Assembly (NCBI GenBank): GCA_027442615.1
Contig: DAIBBI010000026.1
Location: 1-37,085, forward strand
Direction: 5' to 3'
Length of the DNA: 37,085 nucleotides
Source: JAJZRV01 sp027442615
GTDB taxonomy: Bacteria > Pseudomonadota > Gammaproteobacteria > Burkholderiales > Ferrovaceae
Below the pieces are notes generated by a model. It saw only the letters and a program-made list of their open reading frames with translations. It had not been told where the DNA came from and made no database searches. The position numbers were made by a program, and so were the translations under genes. Below, piece after piece: positions 16,179-25,946 of the stretch. Within the stretch, counting starts at the first letter, position 1; every line of letters starts with the position of its first letter.

Positions 16179-17218
16179 TGGGGCGTTCGCGCTCGCTGGG
16201 GCTTGCTGTCGTGGCCATTATGCTGCTGGCGCTGCCCTTCGTCACCGACGCGGCCCTGGGGCACAGTTGGGTGCGCATTCTCGATTTTGCGCTGCTCTAC
16301 GTGCTGCTGGCCCTGGGACTCAACATTGTGGTCGGCTATGCCGGCTTGCTGGATCTGGGCTATGTGGCGTTTTTTGCGGTGGGCGCGTATTGCTATGGCC
16401 TGCTGGCCTCGCCGCACTTCGACCTGCATTGGCCCCTGTGGGTGCTGCTGCCCATGGGCGCCATGCTCGCTGCAAGCTTTGGCGTGTTGCTGGGAACGCC
16501 CACGCTGGGGCTGCGCGGCGATTACCTCGCCATCGTCACACTGGGTTTTGGCGAGATCATTCGCATTTTTCTCAACAACCTCAATACTCCGGTCAACATC
16601 ACCAATGGTCCACAGGGGGTGAGCCTGATTGACCCCCTGCGCATCGGTCCCTGGTCCCTGGGGCAGGTCCACCATCTTGGCGGATTCGACGTTCCCGTGG
16701 TGGTGAACGTTTATTTTCTATTTCTGCTGGGCGTGCTCCTTGCCGTCGTGCTGTCGCGTCGCCTTGAACGTTCGCGCATCGGTCGGGCCTGGGCCGCAAT
16801 TCGCGAGGATGAGATCGCTGCGGCCAGCATGGGGCTGCACACGCGCAACCTCAAACTGCTGGCTTTTGCCATGGGGGCGAGTTTCGGCGGATTGTCCGGT
16901 GGACTCTTTGCGGGCTTTCAGGGCTTTGTCAGTCCAGAAAGCTTTACCCTGCAGGAATCCGTGATGATCCTGTGCATGGTGGTGCTGGGCGGGATGGGCA
17001 ACATCGCGGGCGTGGTGCTGGGTGCCATTCTCCTGTCCGTGTTGCCCGAAGCCTTGCGCGCTGCGGGAAGCCTGCAGCAAGACCTGTTGGGGCATGTTTG
17101 GGTGGATCCCTCCAACCTGCGCATGCTGCTTTTCGGCCTGGCGCTGGTGCTGATGATGCTGCTTCGCCCGGAAGGACTGCTGCCGGCGCGGGCGCGACAG
17201 CGTGAGCTGCATGGTTAG
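16178..17218 (+). CDS. livM: Branched-chain amino acid ABC permease, LivM family
   Basis: This 346-residue membrane protein is the second permease of the liv transporter. Typical segments are LNIVVGYAGLLDLGYVAFFAVGAY near residue 50 (quoted only in part: the core is GYAGLLDLG), GDYLAIVTLGFGEIIR, the cytoplasmic coupling loop GRAWAAIREDEIAA, and FGGLSGGLFAGFQGF. The ATG at 16178 overlaps the livH stop as TGATG; a GTG one codon earlier is equally possible. Eight bases after its stop a 37-base-arm palindrome begins, which separates it from livG. Confidence 0.93.
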   Translation: MGRSRSLGLAVVAIMLLALPFVTDAALGHSWVRILDFALLYVLLALGLNIVVGYAGLLDLGYVAFFAVGAYCYGLLASPHFDLHWPLWVLLPMGAMLAASFGVLLGTPTLGLRGDYLAIVTLGFGEIIRIFLNNLNTPVNITNGPQGVSLIDPLRIGPWSLGQVHHLGGFDVPVVVNVYFLFLLGVLLAVVLSRRLERSRIGRAWAAIREDEIAAASMGLHTRNLKLLAFAMGASFGGLSGGLFAGFQGFVSPESFTLQESVMILCMVVLGGMGNIAGVVLGAILLSVLPEALRAAGSLQQDLLGHVWVDPSNLRMLLFGLALVLMMLLRPEGLLPARARQRELHG

Positions 17219-17226
17219 CCGGCGCC

Positions 17227-17303
17227 ATGGGGGACAGACCTCCGTCATAGGGGACAGACCCCGAACCGGGGTCTGTCCCCTATGACGGAGGTCTGTCCCC
17301 CAT
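17227..17303. repeat. Perfect long palindrome, GGGGACAGACC family, between livM and livG
   Basis: Arms 17227-17263 and 17267-17303 are perfectly complementary (37 bases each) around a three-base loop AAC. Each arm holds two direct copies of the GGGGACAGACC core, separated by TCCGTCATA. The right arm contains the ATG and the first codons of livG, plus GGAGGT at 17286-17291. Confidence 0.9.
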
Positions 17304-18061
17304 TGCTGGAGGCTGCAGGCATCGGCAAGCGCTTCGGCGGGCTGCGCGCTTTGAGCGGGGTGTCGCTACGCCTTGCCCCCGGCTCCATCACCGGATTGAT
17401 AGGCCCCAACGGGGCTGGCAAGACCACCTTTTTCAATGTGCTGACCGGAATCTACAGTCCTGATGAGGGCACGTTGCAATTTGACGGGCAGGCGCTGCCG
17501 GCAGGGCGGCCGCACGCCGTCGCGGCACGCGGCATTGCGCGCACGTTTCAGAACATTCGCCTGTTTGCCAACATGAGCGTCGTGGAAAACGTCATGGTGG
17601 GGCGGCATGTGCGCACCCACTCCGGCGTGTTGGGTGCCCTGCTGCATACGGCCGCGATGCGTCGCGAGGAAGCGGCCATTGCCGCGCGGGCCCGTGAACT
17701 GCTGGACTATGTGGGCATTGGTGCGCAGGCCGGCCGCATTGCCAGCACCCTGTCCTATGGCGATCAGCGACGCCTGGAGATTGCCCGGGCACTGGCCACG
17801 GACCCGCGCCTGCTGGCGCTGGACGAGCCTGCGGCTGGCATGAATGCCAGCGAGCGCGCACGGCTGGGCGACCTCATCCGGCGGATTCGTGCGGATGGCA
17901 CGGCGGTGCTGTTGATCGAGCACGACGTCAAATGGGTCATGCAGCTGTGCGACCGGGTTTCGGTACTGGATTACGGTGAATGCATAGCTGAAGGTACGCC
18001 GCAAGAAGTGCAGCGCAACCCCAAGGTGGTTGAAGCTTACCTCGGCATGGGGGCCACGTGA
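17282..18061 (+). CDS. livG: Branched-chain amino acid ABC transporter ATPase, LivG family
   Basis: The protein has 259 residues with Walker A GPNGAGKTT near residue 40, the LivG-type segment GIARTFQNIRLF, the signature loop SYGDQRRLEIARAL and Walker B LLALDEPAAGMN. It powers uptake through LivHM. The first seven residues (MTEVCPP) are encoded by the right arm of a repeat palindrome; homology with other LivG proteins begins only at about LLEAAGIGKRFGG. The ATG at 17282 has no clear ribosome site. An alternative is the in-frame TTG at 17303, 11 bases after a GGAGGT that also lies in the repeat. The stop overlaps livF (GTGA). Confidence 0.93.
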   Translation: MTEVCPPLLEAAGIGKRFGGLRALSGVSLRLAPGSITGLIGPNGAGKTTFFNVLTGIYSPDEGTLQFDGQALPAGRPHAVAARGIARTFQNIRLFANMSVVENVMVGRHVRTHSGVLGALLHTAAMRREEAAIAARARELLDYVGIGAQAGRIASTLSYGDQRRLEIARALATDPRLLALDEPAAGMNASERARLGDLIRRIRADGTAVLLIEHDVKWVMQLCDRVSVLDYGECIAEGTPQEVQRNPKVVEAYLGMGAT

Positions 18062-18771
18062 CGGCGTTGCTGCAGGTCCAGGGGCTCGGTGTGCATTATG
18101 GCGGCATCGAGGCGGTGGCGAATCTTGACCTTGAAGTACGGCAGGGCGAGCGGGTGACGCTCATTGGCGCCAACGGTGCGGGAAAGAGCAGCACGCTCAA
18201 GGCGCTTGCCGGACTGGTGGCGCTTAGCGCCGGTTCAGTTCGATATGATGGCACCGATATGGCCGCGTTGCCCGCCTGGCAGCGGGTGGGGCGGGGCTTG
18301 TGCCTGGTGCCTGAAGGACGCGGCGTGTTCAGCCGCCTGACCATCGAGGAAAACCTCTTGATGGGCGCCTACCACCGTGGCAGGGTGCCGCAACTTTCGC
18401 GGGAGCTCGATCGCGTCTACGGGCTGTTGACGCGCTTGCACGAGCGTCGCCACCAAGCTGCGGGCACGCTTTCCGGGGGCGAGCAGCAGATGCTGGCGAT
18501 CGGGCGGGCGCTGATGGCCAAGCCGCGCCTGTTGATGCTGGATGAACCCAGCATGGGGCTGGCCCCCTTGATGGTGGAAAAGGTTTTTGAGGTGATCCGC
18601 AACATTGCGGCAGAGGGCGTGACGCTGTTGCTGGTGGAGCAAAATGCCCGCCTTGCACTGGAGGTCTGCGACCGCGCTTATGTCATGGAGTCGGGGCGCA
18701 TCGTGCTGACTGACAGTGCGGCCCGGTGCCTCGACAACCCATTGGTGCGGGCGGCGTATCTGGGGGAATAA
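18058..18771 (+). CDS. livF: Branched-chain amino acid ABC transporter ATPase, LivF family
   Basis: This 237-residue ATPase has Walker A GANGAGKSS, the LivF-type LCLVPEGRGVFSRLTIEENL segment (read as PEGRGVF near residue 85), the signature LSGGEQQMLAIGRAL and Walker B LLMLDEPSMGLAP. It pairs with LivG. The GTG start overlaps the livG stop, so translation is coupled. The gene is the last of livHMGF; 12 bases after its stop comes a 43-base-arm palindrome that should end or insulate transcription. Confidence 0.95.
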   Translation: MTALLQVQGLGVHYGGIEAVANLDLEVRQGERVTLIGANGAGKSSTLKALAGLVALSAGSVRYDGTDMAALPAWQRVGRGLCLVPEGRGVFSRLTIEENLLMGAYHRGRVPQLSRELDRVYGLLTRLHERRHQAAGTLSGGEQQMLAIGRALMAKPRLLMLDEPSMGLAPLMVEKVFEVIRNIAAEGVTLLLVEQNARLALEVCDRAYVMESGRIVLTDSAARCLDNPLVRAAYLGE

Positions 18772-18782
18772 GGGGGCGGGAA

Positions 18783-18871
18783 AAGGAAAAAAGGGGACAG
18801 AAAAAAGGGGACAGACCTCATTTTCGATGAAAATGAGGTCTGTCCCCTTTTTTCTGTCCCCTTTTTTCCTT
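18783..18871. repeat. Perfect long palindrome, GGGGACAGACC family, between livF and livK
   Basis: Arms 18783-18825 and 18829-18871 are perfectly complementary (43 bases each) with the loop GAT. Each arm holds two GGGGACAG cores separated by a run of six A. Both strands read through GC stems into T-runs, so it could work as a bidirectional terminator for the converging livF and livK. Confidence 0.9.
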
Positions 18872-18873
18872 CG

Positions 18874-20019
18874 TTACAGCGGCGTCTTGATGCCCTTCTT
18901 CCACTGATACAGCGTGACTTCGCCGCCCTTGAGGTCGCCGTTGGCATCAAACTGGATGTTGGCGGTGACGCCAGGGTAATTGAGGCTGCCCATCGCAGTC
19001 AGGTATTTGGCGGGATCCGCCGAGTTGGCGGCCTTCATGGCGGCGATCAGCACGCCCACGGCATCGTAGCTGTAAGGCGCATAGTCCTGGATTTCGCCAT
19101 ACTGGGCATTGAAACGCGTTTTGAAATCAGCGCCCTTGGGCATTTTTTCCAGGGGAACGCCCGGCAGGCTGCAGTACACCCCTTCCGCGGCATCACCTGC
19201 CAGTTGGGCAAACTCGTGTGAGCAGCCGCCATCGCCGGTAAGAAAGGCCGAAGTGATCTTGAGGGTTTTGATCTGTTTGGCCATGGGGCCGCTCTGGGCA
19301 TCCATCCCGCCATAAAAGATCAGGTCGGGCGAACGGGATTTGATGCGGGTGAGAATGGACGAAAAATCCGTGCTGTGGTCGTCGGTATGCTCGCGAGCCA
19401 CCACTTTGCCACCGGCTGCGATGACGGATTTTTCAAACTCGTCGGCAAGGCCCTGGCCGTAGGCTGTGGCATCGTCGATGACAGCCACGGTTTTGGCCTT
19501 GAGTGTTCCCGTGACGAATTGTCCCAGCACGCGGCCCTGCTGCTCGTCATTGGCCATGACGCGGAATGCCGTCTTGAAGCCCTGATGCGTGTACTTGGGA
19601 TTGGTAGCCGAAGGGGAAACCTGAACGATGCCGGCGTCGAAATAGACTTTCGACGCGGGAATGGTGGTGCCTGAATTGAGGTGCCCCACCACACCATTGA
19701 CTTTGGCGTCTGCCAGCTTTTGGGCAACGATGGTCCCGGTTTTCGGGTCCGCCGCATCGTCTTCACCCACCAGTTCAAAGTGGGCTTTCTTTCCGCCGAT
19801 GACGATGTTCTGCGCATTGGCGTCTGCAATGGCGAGGCGCGCGCCGTTCTCGTTGTCGTGGCCCAGATGGGATTGGGGTCCGGTGAGCGGGGCAACCGAT
19901 CCGATCCGGACGGTCAGGACGTCGCTACTGGAGGCAGGAGACGGCGCCTTGCCGCATCCTGCCAGAACCAGCGCTACCGCCAGCAGTGGGGCATGCGCCC
20001 CGTTCAGAGCAAGGCGCAT
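18874..20019 (-). CDS. livK: Branched-chain amino acid ABC transporter substrate-binding lipoprotein, LivK family
   Basis: The protein has 381 residues. The signal ends in the lipobox LAGC (residues 19-22), so it is probably a lipoprotein rather than a free periplasmic protein. The periplasmic-binding fold is typical of the leucine-binding family: IGSVAPLTGPQSHLG near the start, GHLNSGTTIPASKVY, SPSATNPKYT, AYGQGLADEFEK and the DAVGVLIAAM helix. It would bind the amino acid for LivHMGF but is transcribed towards them from the opposite strand. One cysteine pair (GDGGCSHE and GVYCSLP) is as in classical LivK/LivJ. The cytochrome c gene lies six bases upstream on the same strand. Confidence 0.93.
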   Translation of the reverse strand: MRLALNGAHAPLLAVALVLAGCGKAPSPASSSDVLTVRIGSVAPLTGPQSHLGHDNENGARLAIADANAQNIVIGGKKAHFELVGEDDAADPKTGTIVAQKLADAKVNGVVGHLNSGTTIPASKVYFDAGIVQVSPSATNPKYTHQGFKTAFRVMANDEQQGRVLGQFVTGTLKAKTVAVIDDATAYGQGLADEFEKSVIAAGGKVVAREHTDDHSTDFSSILTRIKSRSPDLIFYGGMDAQSGPMAKQIKTLKITSAFLTGDGGCSHEFAQLAGDAAEGVYCSLPGVPLEKMPKGADFKTRFNAQYGEIQDYAPYSYDAVGVLIAAMKAANSADPAKYLTAMGSLNYPGVTANIQFDANGDLKGGEVTLYQWKKGIKTPL

Positions 20020-20025
20020 GGCAGC

Positions 20026-20340
20026 TTAGTGGGACAGAACCCACTTCACCAGGCTGTGCAGATCTGCATCGGAAACCTTTGCATTGGCAGGCATGGGCAT
20101 GGGGCCCCAGACGCCGCCGCCGCCATTTTTGACCTTGGCCACGAGCTTGGCTTCGGCATCTGGCTGGCCTTTGTATTTGGCCGCAACATCCTTGTAGGAG
20201 GGGCCAAGCACTTTTTTGTCTTCGGCGTGGCAGGCAAGACAACCGTTTTTCTTGGCCAGCGCCAGGCCATCTTCAGCCATGACGGTGGTACCCACGGTCA
20301 GCAAGCCGGCTGCGATCAAAGCAATTTTCAGGGATTTCAT
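20026..20340 (-). CDS. Small monohaem class I cytochrome c (c551/c552-like)
   Basis: This 104-residue protein has a cleavable signal peptide (residues 1-22, ending VMAED), a haem site CLACH (34-38) and a likely axial methionine in GPMPMPAN (81 or 83). This matches the small c551/c552 electron carriers of the periplasm that feed terminal oxidases or nitrite reductases. The start at 20340 was chosen because it begins the signal peptide and has GGAG nine bases upstream; a start 15 bases earlier would remove that site. It is on the same strand as livK with a six-base gap. This may be chance adjacency. Confidence 0.92.
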   Translation of the reverse strand: MKSLKIALIAAGLLTVGTTVMAEDGLALAKKNGCLACHAEDKKVLGPSYKDVAAKYKGQPDAEAKLVAKVKNGGGGVWGPMPMPANAKVSDADLHSLVKWVLSH

Positions 20341-20376
20341 GTGCAATTTCTCCAAATGTAGGGAATGACAAGCTGC

Positions 20377-20450
20377 GGGGGACAGACCCCCATCGTTTCT
20401 TTACACCTGTTGTCGCTGTCTCCTGAATCCGAAGATGAGGTCTGTCCCCT
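20377..20450. repeat. Degenerate GGGGACAGACC palindrome between lgt and the cytochrome c gene
   Basis: A left half (20377-20394) and a right half (20434-20450) are inverted copies of the repeat core, with small mismatches, around 39 unrelated bases. The right half is itself framed by CGAAGAT (20430-20436) and ATCTTCG (20451-20457). It looks like a decayed or partly replaced copy of the neighbouring palindromes. Confidence 0.75.
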
Positions 20451-20473
20451 ATCTTCGCTTTGGGGCTATGCCC

Positions 20474-21274
20474 TCATGTTTTCTCACTGGGCATGATAGC
20501 CGATTTTTTAGACCATCTCCACAAGTACAGCCCGAGCAGGATCATGGGCAGGCTGAGCCACTGTCCCATGCTCATGCCAAAGGTGAGCAGGCCGAGAAAG
20601 TCATCGGGTTCGCGGGTAAATTCCACCAGAAAGCGGAAGGTGCCGTAGCCCATCAGGAAGAGGGCGGAAATCTGCCCGGTGGGGCGTTGCCGGCGACTGA
20701 AGCCCAGCAGCAATGCCCCCAGAACGAGCCCTTCCAGCACGGCTTCGTACAATTGTGAGGGATGGCGCGGAAAGGCGTCCACATGGGGGAAGACCATGCC
20801 CCAGGAGACGCTGGTGACGCGGCCTGGGAGTTCGCCGTTGATGAAGTTGCCAATGCGCCCAAAGCCCAGGCCAAAGGTGACGAGGGGGGCCACGAAATCG
20901 GTGACGTCCAGCCAGCGGCGGCCGTGGCGTCGGGCAAACAGCCAGCCCCCCAGGATCACGCCCAGAAAGCCGCCATGAAAGGACATGCCCCCCTGCCATA
21001 CGGCAACGATGTCGAAGGGGTGGGCCAGATAATAGTCCGGCTTGTAGAACAGGACATACCCCAGGCGCCCACCCAGAATCACGCCCAGCACCACGTAGGT
21101 GAGGAAGTTGTCCGCCTCTTCCACAGTCCACTTCAGCCAGGGCTGCGTGCGGATGCGCCAGCGCGCCGCCCAGGCTCCGGCGAGAAACCCGACGAGATAC
21201 ATGAGGCCATACCAGCGCACGGCAAGCGGGCCCAGATGCAGGGCCACAGGATCAAAATCGGGATGAATCAGCAT
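20474..21274 (-). CDS. lgt: Prolipoprotein diacylglyceryl transferase
   Basis: This 266-residue inner-membrane enzyme transfers diacylglycerol from phosphatidylglycerol to the lipobox cysteine of prolipoproteins. It has about seven helices and the family signatures VRWYGLMYL, GGRLGYVLFY, GGMSFHGGFLG, and GLGFGRIGNFINGELPGR, the Lgt signature. RHPSQLYEA and the C-terminal FRFLVEFTREPD are also present. The window has at least two clear substrates, the lipoproteins at 1545 and 18874. It is divergent from ilvD across 62 bases. Confidence 0.96.
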   Translation of the reverse strand: MLIHPDFDPVALHLGPLAVRWYGLMYLVGFLAGAWAARWRIRTQPWLKWTVEEADNFLTYVVLGVILGGRLGYVLFYKPDYYLAHPFDIVAVWQGGMSFHGGFLGVILGGWLFARRHGRRWLDVTDFVAPLVTFGLGFGRIGNFINGELPGRVTSVSWGMVFPHVDAFPRHPSQLYEAVLEGLVLGALLLGFSRRQRPTGQISALFLMGYGTFRFLVEFTREPDDFLGLLTFGMSMGQWLSLPMILLGLYLWRWSKKSAIMPSEKT

Positions 21275-21281
21275 GGGTGCA

Positions 21282-21311
21282 TTGCCTTAGGATAAAATGG
21301 ACGATTATACC
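21282..21311. promoter_or_regulatory. Overlapping divergent promoters of lgt and ilvD
   Basis: For ilvD: TTGCCT (21282-21287), 18 bases, TATACC (21306-21311), about 25 bases before the ATG. For lgt: a perfect TATAAT on the minus strand at 21309-21304, with no good -35 box. The two -10 boxes overlap, so the polymerases should compete. Confidence 0.4.
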
Positions 21312-21336
21312 GACCCAATGTTGCAGGAGATTTCCC

Positions 21337-23013
<1,677 letters not shown>

Positions 23014-23023
23014 TCGCAAAAAG

Positions 23024-23094
23024 GGGGACAGACCTCAAAAGAAAGGGACAGACCCCAATTTGGGGTCTGTCCCTTTCTTTTGAGGTCTGTCCCC
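23024..23094. repeat. Perfect long palindrome, GGGGACAGACC family, after ilvD
   Basis: Arms 23024-23058 and 23060-23094 are perfectly complementary (35 bases each) around a single central T. Each arm has two cores joined by TCAAAAGAAA. It lies between the converging ilvD and porin genes and may stop transcription from both sides. Confidence 0.9.
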
Positions 23095-23174
23095 TCCAGG
23101 CGGTAACTGACATCCGGCAGATGGCCGTGAGGGAGAGTCATGGACCACCCACCGGATAACAGCGTCAGTTAAGG

Positions 23175-24359
23175 CTAGAACTGCAACTGCGCACCCAGGA
23201 TGAGGCTGTTGGCCGAAGGCGCATTCACGATGCTGGTGCGTTCGTAGGCGGCGGTGAATTTGGCGTCGTAACCCTTGACGATGTAGTTCAGGCCAAAATC
23301 ATCCTTCTTGGTTTGCACGGTCTGACCCGCCAGGATTCCGGTGTCTACGCTGTCCGGACTGAAGTTCTGGTGCTGGTAGTAGGGCTGGAATTTGCCGTAG
23401 CCCAGCTTCTGGGGAAACAGAAAGGCCACCGTGCCCAGATACGCTGTGCCCTGATAGGCGGGCCCGCCCCAGCAGCCGGGCGATCCTGCCTGGCAGTAAC
23501 TGTCCAGAACGCCCTGGGTGTCCACCTTGTAATACGCACCACTGAGCGTGAAGGCTCCACCTTCCATGACCTTCTTTTCCATCAGGAAGTCGATGTTCCA
23601 CGCCTTGTAGTCGGCTGTGACGCCGCTTGCCGAAGTCACGCCGTTCTTCTGCGTCATTCCGGCCAGGCCCAGCGCCAGCACGTCCTTGGTCCCGTAGTAG
23701 CTGCTGCTTGCAAAGTAGGCGGGATCCACCTTGGTGTCCCAGAAGTTGTAGTTGAGGCGACCGGTGTACATGAGGTCTGAACTGCCTCCCCCGCCCTGGT
23801 ACTGGTTGCTGATTCCCGAATTGTGGCCCCGACCCTGATAGGCACCCACGGCATAAGTCAGGCGGTCGTCGGCCACCACGCCCCACACGGTGGCACCCTG
23901 GTCGCGACCGTCAAGATACTGTTCCTTGTACACGGAAGCCACGCCGGGATAACTCCATGAAGTGATATAGAACGGACCTTCCATATCGGCACGATCCGCA
24001 CCGGGCAGCAGGCGGCCCAGCCAGACATTGAAGCTCTGGGAGGGTTCGAACTGGGCATAGGCATCCAGCAGGCTGACGGAATTCAGGCTGCTGTTGTATT
24101 CCGTGTTGAATGTGGCCTTGAGCTCCTTCGAAAAACTGAAGTTGGTGTAGAGGCGCAGATTATCCACGTTGAATGACTGGCCGCTGGGCTGGTCATTGCC
24201 GCCGTTGCTGTCGTAAGAGGTTCTCAACCCCAGACCGATGGATGCGGACTGATCATCGCCAAAATTGATGGTCGCTCCTGCATGGGCGGTGATCGCGCTC
24301 ATGCACGCCATGACAAGTCCGCTGCCAGTTAAAAGACGAGAATTCCGTTTCTGTTTCAT
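23175..24359 (-). CDS. Outer-membrane porin divergent from urtA, probable amide/urea porin
   Basis: The protein has 394 residues. The start at 24359 gives a basic signal peptide (MKQKRNSRLL..., cleaved after AHA near residue 28) and a good AAGGAG ribosome site. The mature protein is a beta-barrel: repeated alternating strands, GRLLPGADRADMEGPFY near residue 110, and the C-terminal phenylalanine (GAQLQF) recognised by the barrel-assembly machinery. It resembles phosphate-selective-type porins. Its position, divergent from a urea/amide transporter, parallels FmdC of Methylophilus, an outer-membrane porin for short amides and urea. The substrate is inferred from that context only. Confidence 0.88.
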   Translation of the reverse strand: MKQKRNSRLLTGSGLVMACMSAITAHAGATINFGDDQSASIGLGLRTSYDSNGGNDQPSGQSFNVDNLRLYTNFSFSKELKATFNTEYNSSLNSVSLLDAYAQFEPSQSFNVWLGRLLPGADRADMEGPFYITSWSYPGVASVYKEQYLDGRDQGATVWGVVADDRLTYAVGAYQGRGHNSGISNQYQGGGGSSDLMYTGRLNYNFWDTKVDPAYFASSSYYGTKDVLALGLAGMTQKNGVTSASGVTADYKAWNIDFLMEKKVMEGGAFTLSGAYYKVDTQGVLDSYCQAGSPGCWGGPAYQGTAYLGTVAFLFPQKLGYGKFQPYYQHQNFSPDSVDTGILAGQTVQTKKDDFGLNYIVKGYDAKFTAAYERTSIVNAPSANSLILGAQLQF

Positions 24360-24685
24360 GCCAGGCTCCTTATTAAAAAATTGATGACCACTCAAATCCT
24401 GTCCAGCGCTTGATGTTGAGATGAGGTTATGTGCAACGCAGGTGGCGTTGAAATACGCACAATTACGAATTCAGGTCGTTCCTCGAAAAATCGCATACGC
24501 AAAATTGCTTACGCCCACATCAATGCGACAGCACCACGCCGTGCTCTGTCATGCCCATGCGTATGCATAAGTAAGAAAGCGTATTCATGGCTTCGGTTGA
24601 AACTCATATCGTGGAATCGTGATTGGGAATTCTGAAAACCCGGCGCTGTTTACGATCGATACACATCAACCAAGGAGTCATACTC
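24360..24685. promoter_or_regulatory. Divergent regulatory region between the porin gene and urtA
   Basis: This 326-base stretch holds no convincing gene and is more AT-rich than its surroundings. The motif ATACGC occurs four times: forward at 24453-24458 and 24495-24500, and inverted at 24559-24564 and 24579-24584. The third lies in a short palindrome ATGCGTATGCAT (24557-24568). These are candidate operator sites. I see no convincing sigma-54 element. Ribosome sites are clear on both sides (AAGGAG). Confidence 0.45.
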
Positions 24686-25939
24686 ATGTCACGTAAAACG
24701 CATCAACCTTCTGCAAACCATCGAGCCAACCAGGAGGTTCCGCTGCACCCGCGCAAAGGCCTCGTGGTCGCACTGGCAGGTGCCCTGATTCTGGGGGTTG
24801 CGGGCACGGCATTCGGTGCTTCAGCCCTTGCAGTCACCGACAAGGAAGTCACCGTCGGACAGCTGCATTCCTCCACGGGCACCATGGCGATTTCGGAAAC
24901 TGGCGCCATCGAGGCGGAACAGCTGGCCATCAGTCAGATCAACGCCATGGGCGGTGTGCTGGGGCACAAGATCAAGGTGATTCAGGAAGATGGCGCATCC
25001 GACTGGCCGACCTTTGCCGAGAAGGCCAAGAAGCTTCTGGAATCGGATCATGTGGCGGCAATTTTTGGCTGCTGGACCTCGGCTTCTCGCAAGGCCGTGC
25101 TGCCCGTTCTGGAGCGCGACAATGGCCTGCTCTACTACCCCACGTTCTATGAAGGTCTGGAACAATCCAAGAACGTGGTCTATACCGGCCAGGAGGCCAC
25201 GCAGCAGGTGTTTGCAGGCCTCGATTGGGTGGCCAAGACCAAGCACGCCAAAACCTTCTACCTGATCGGCTCGGATTACATCTGGCCGCGGACCACCATG
25301 AAACTTGCACGCAAGTACATCGAGACTGTGCTTCATGGCACCGTGGTGGGTGAAGAATATGCGGCCCTGGGCAGCACGGAATTTGGCTCCACCATCAACA
25401 AGATCCGCCTGAAAAAACCGGACGTCATCTACGCCGCGGTGGTGGGCGGTTCGAACGTCTCCTGGTTCAAGCAGTTGAAAGCTGCGGGGATTACCGGCAA
25501 GAGCCAGACCCTGTTGACCCTGTCCGTGACCGAAGACGAAGCCAAGGGCATTGGCGGCGAGAACCTGCTGGGTTTCTACTCGGCGATGAAATATTTCCAG
25601 TCCCTCAACACTCCCAAAAACAAGGAATTCGTGAGCCAGTTCAAGGCCAAGTGGGGTCCCACAGCGCCCATCGGCGATGTGACCCAGGCCGCCTACGAAG
25701 GACCCTGGCTGTGGAAGGCCGCCGTGGAAAAAGCCGGCAGCTTTGAAACGGACAAGGTGGTGAAGGCCGAAGAAAGCGGCACCATCACCTTCGATGCACC
25801 TGAAGGCATGGTGTATCTCGAGCCCAATCATCACCTGAAGACCCGTCTGCGCATTGGCGAATGGCGTGCCGATGGACAGGCCGACATTGTTTTCACCTCG
25901 GACTACATCGATCCAAACCCCTTCCCCAAGGGCTATTGA
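24686..25939 (+). CDS. urtA: Urea/short-amide ABC transporter substrate-binding protein (UrtA/FmdD)
   Basis: The protein has 417 residues. The ATG at 24686 follows CAAGGAG. An unusually long, basic, polar N-terminus (about 28 residues) precedes the hydrophobic signal core GLVVALAGALILGVAG and the cleavage region near AFGAS. The mature part is a UrtA-type binding protein: VGQLHSSTGTMAISE, the ligand-pocket segment FGCWTSASRKAVLP, LLYYPTFYEGLEQS and GSDYIWPRT. UrtA proteins bind urea; the Methylophilus homologue FmdD also serves short amides. It is the first gene of the nitrogen-scavenging operon, and a strong hairpin follows its stop. Confidence 0.95.
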   Translation: MSRKTHQPSANHRANQEVPLHPRKGLVVALAGALILGVAGTAFGASALAVTDKEVTVGQLHSSTGTMAISETGAIEAEQLAISQINAMGGVLGHKIKVIQEDGASDWPTFAEKAKKLLESDHVAAIFGCWTSASRKAVLPVLERDNGLLYYPTFYEGLEQSKNVVYTGQEATQQVFAGLDWVAKTKHAKTFYLIGSDYIWPRTTMKLARKYIETVLHGTVVGEEYAALGSTEFGSTINKIRLKKPDVIYAAVVGGSNVSWFKQLKAAGITGKSQTLLTLSVTEDEAKGIGGENLLGFYSAMKYFQSLNTPKNKEFVSQFKAKWGPTAPIGDVTQAAYEGPWLWKAAVEKAGSFETDKVVKAEESGTITFDAPEGMVYLEPNHHLKTRLRIGEWRADGQADIVFTSDYIDPNPFPKGY

Positions 25940-25946
25940 TCGTGCT

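Noticed and set aside
24542..24557. Possible sigma-54 promoter on the minus strand (GG and GC with ten bases between)
   Set aside because: Only the GG/GC spacing fits; the surrounding bases do not match TGGCAC or TTGCA, and it is nearly 190 bases from the porin start.
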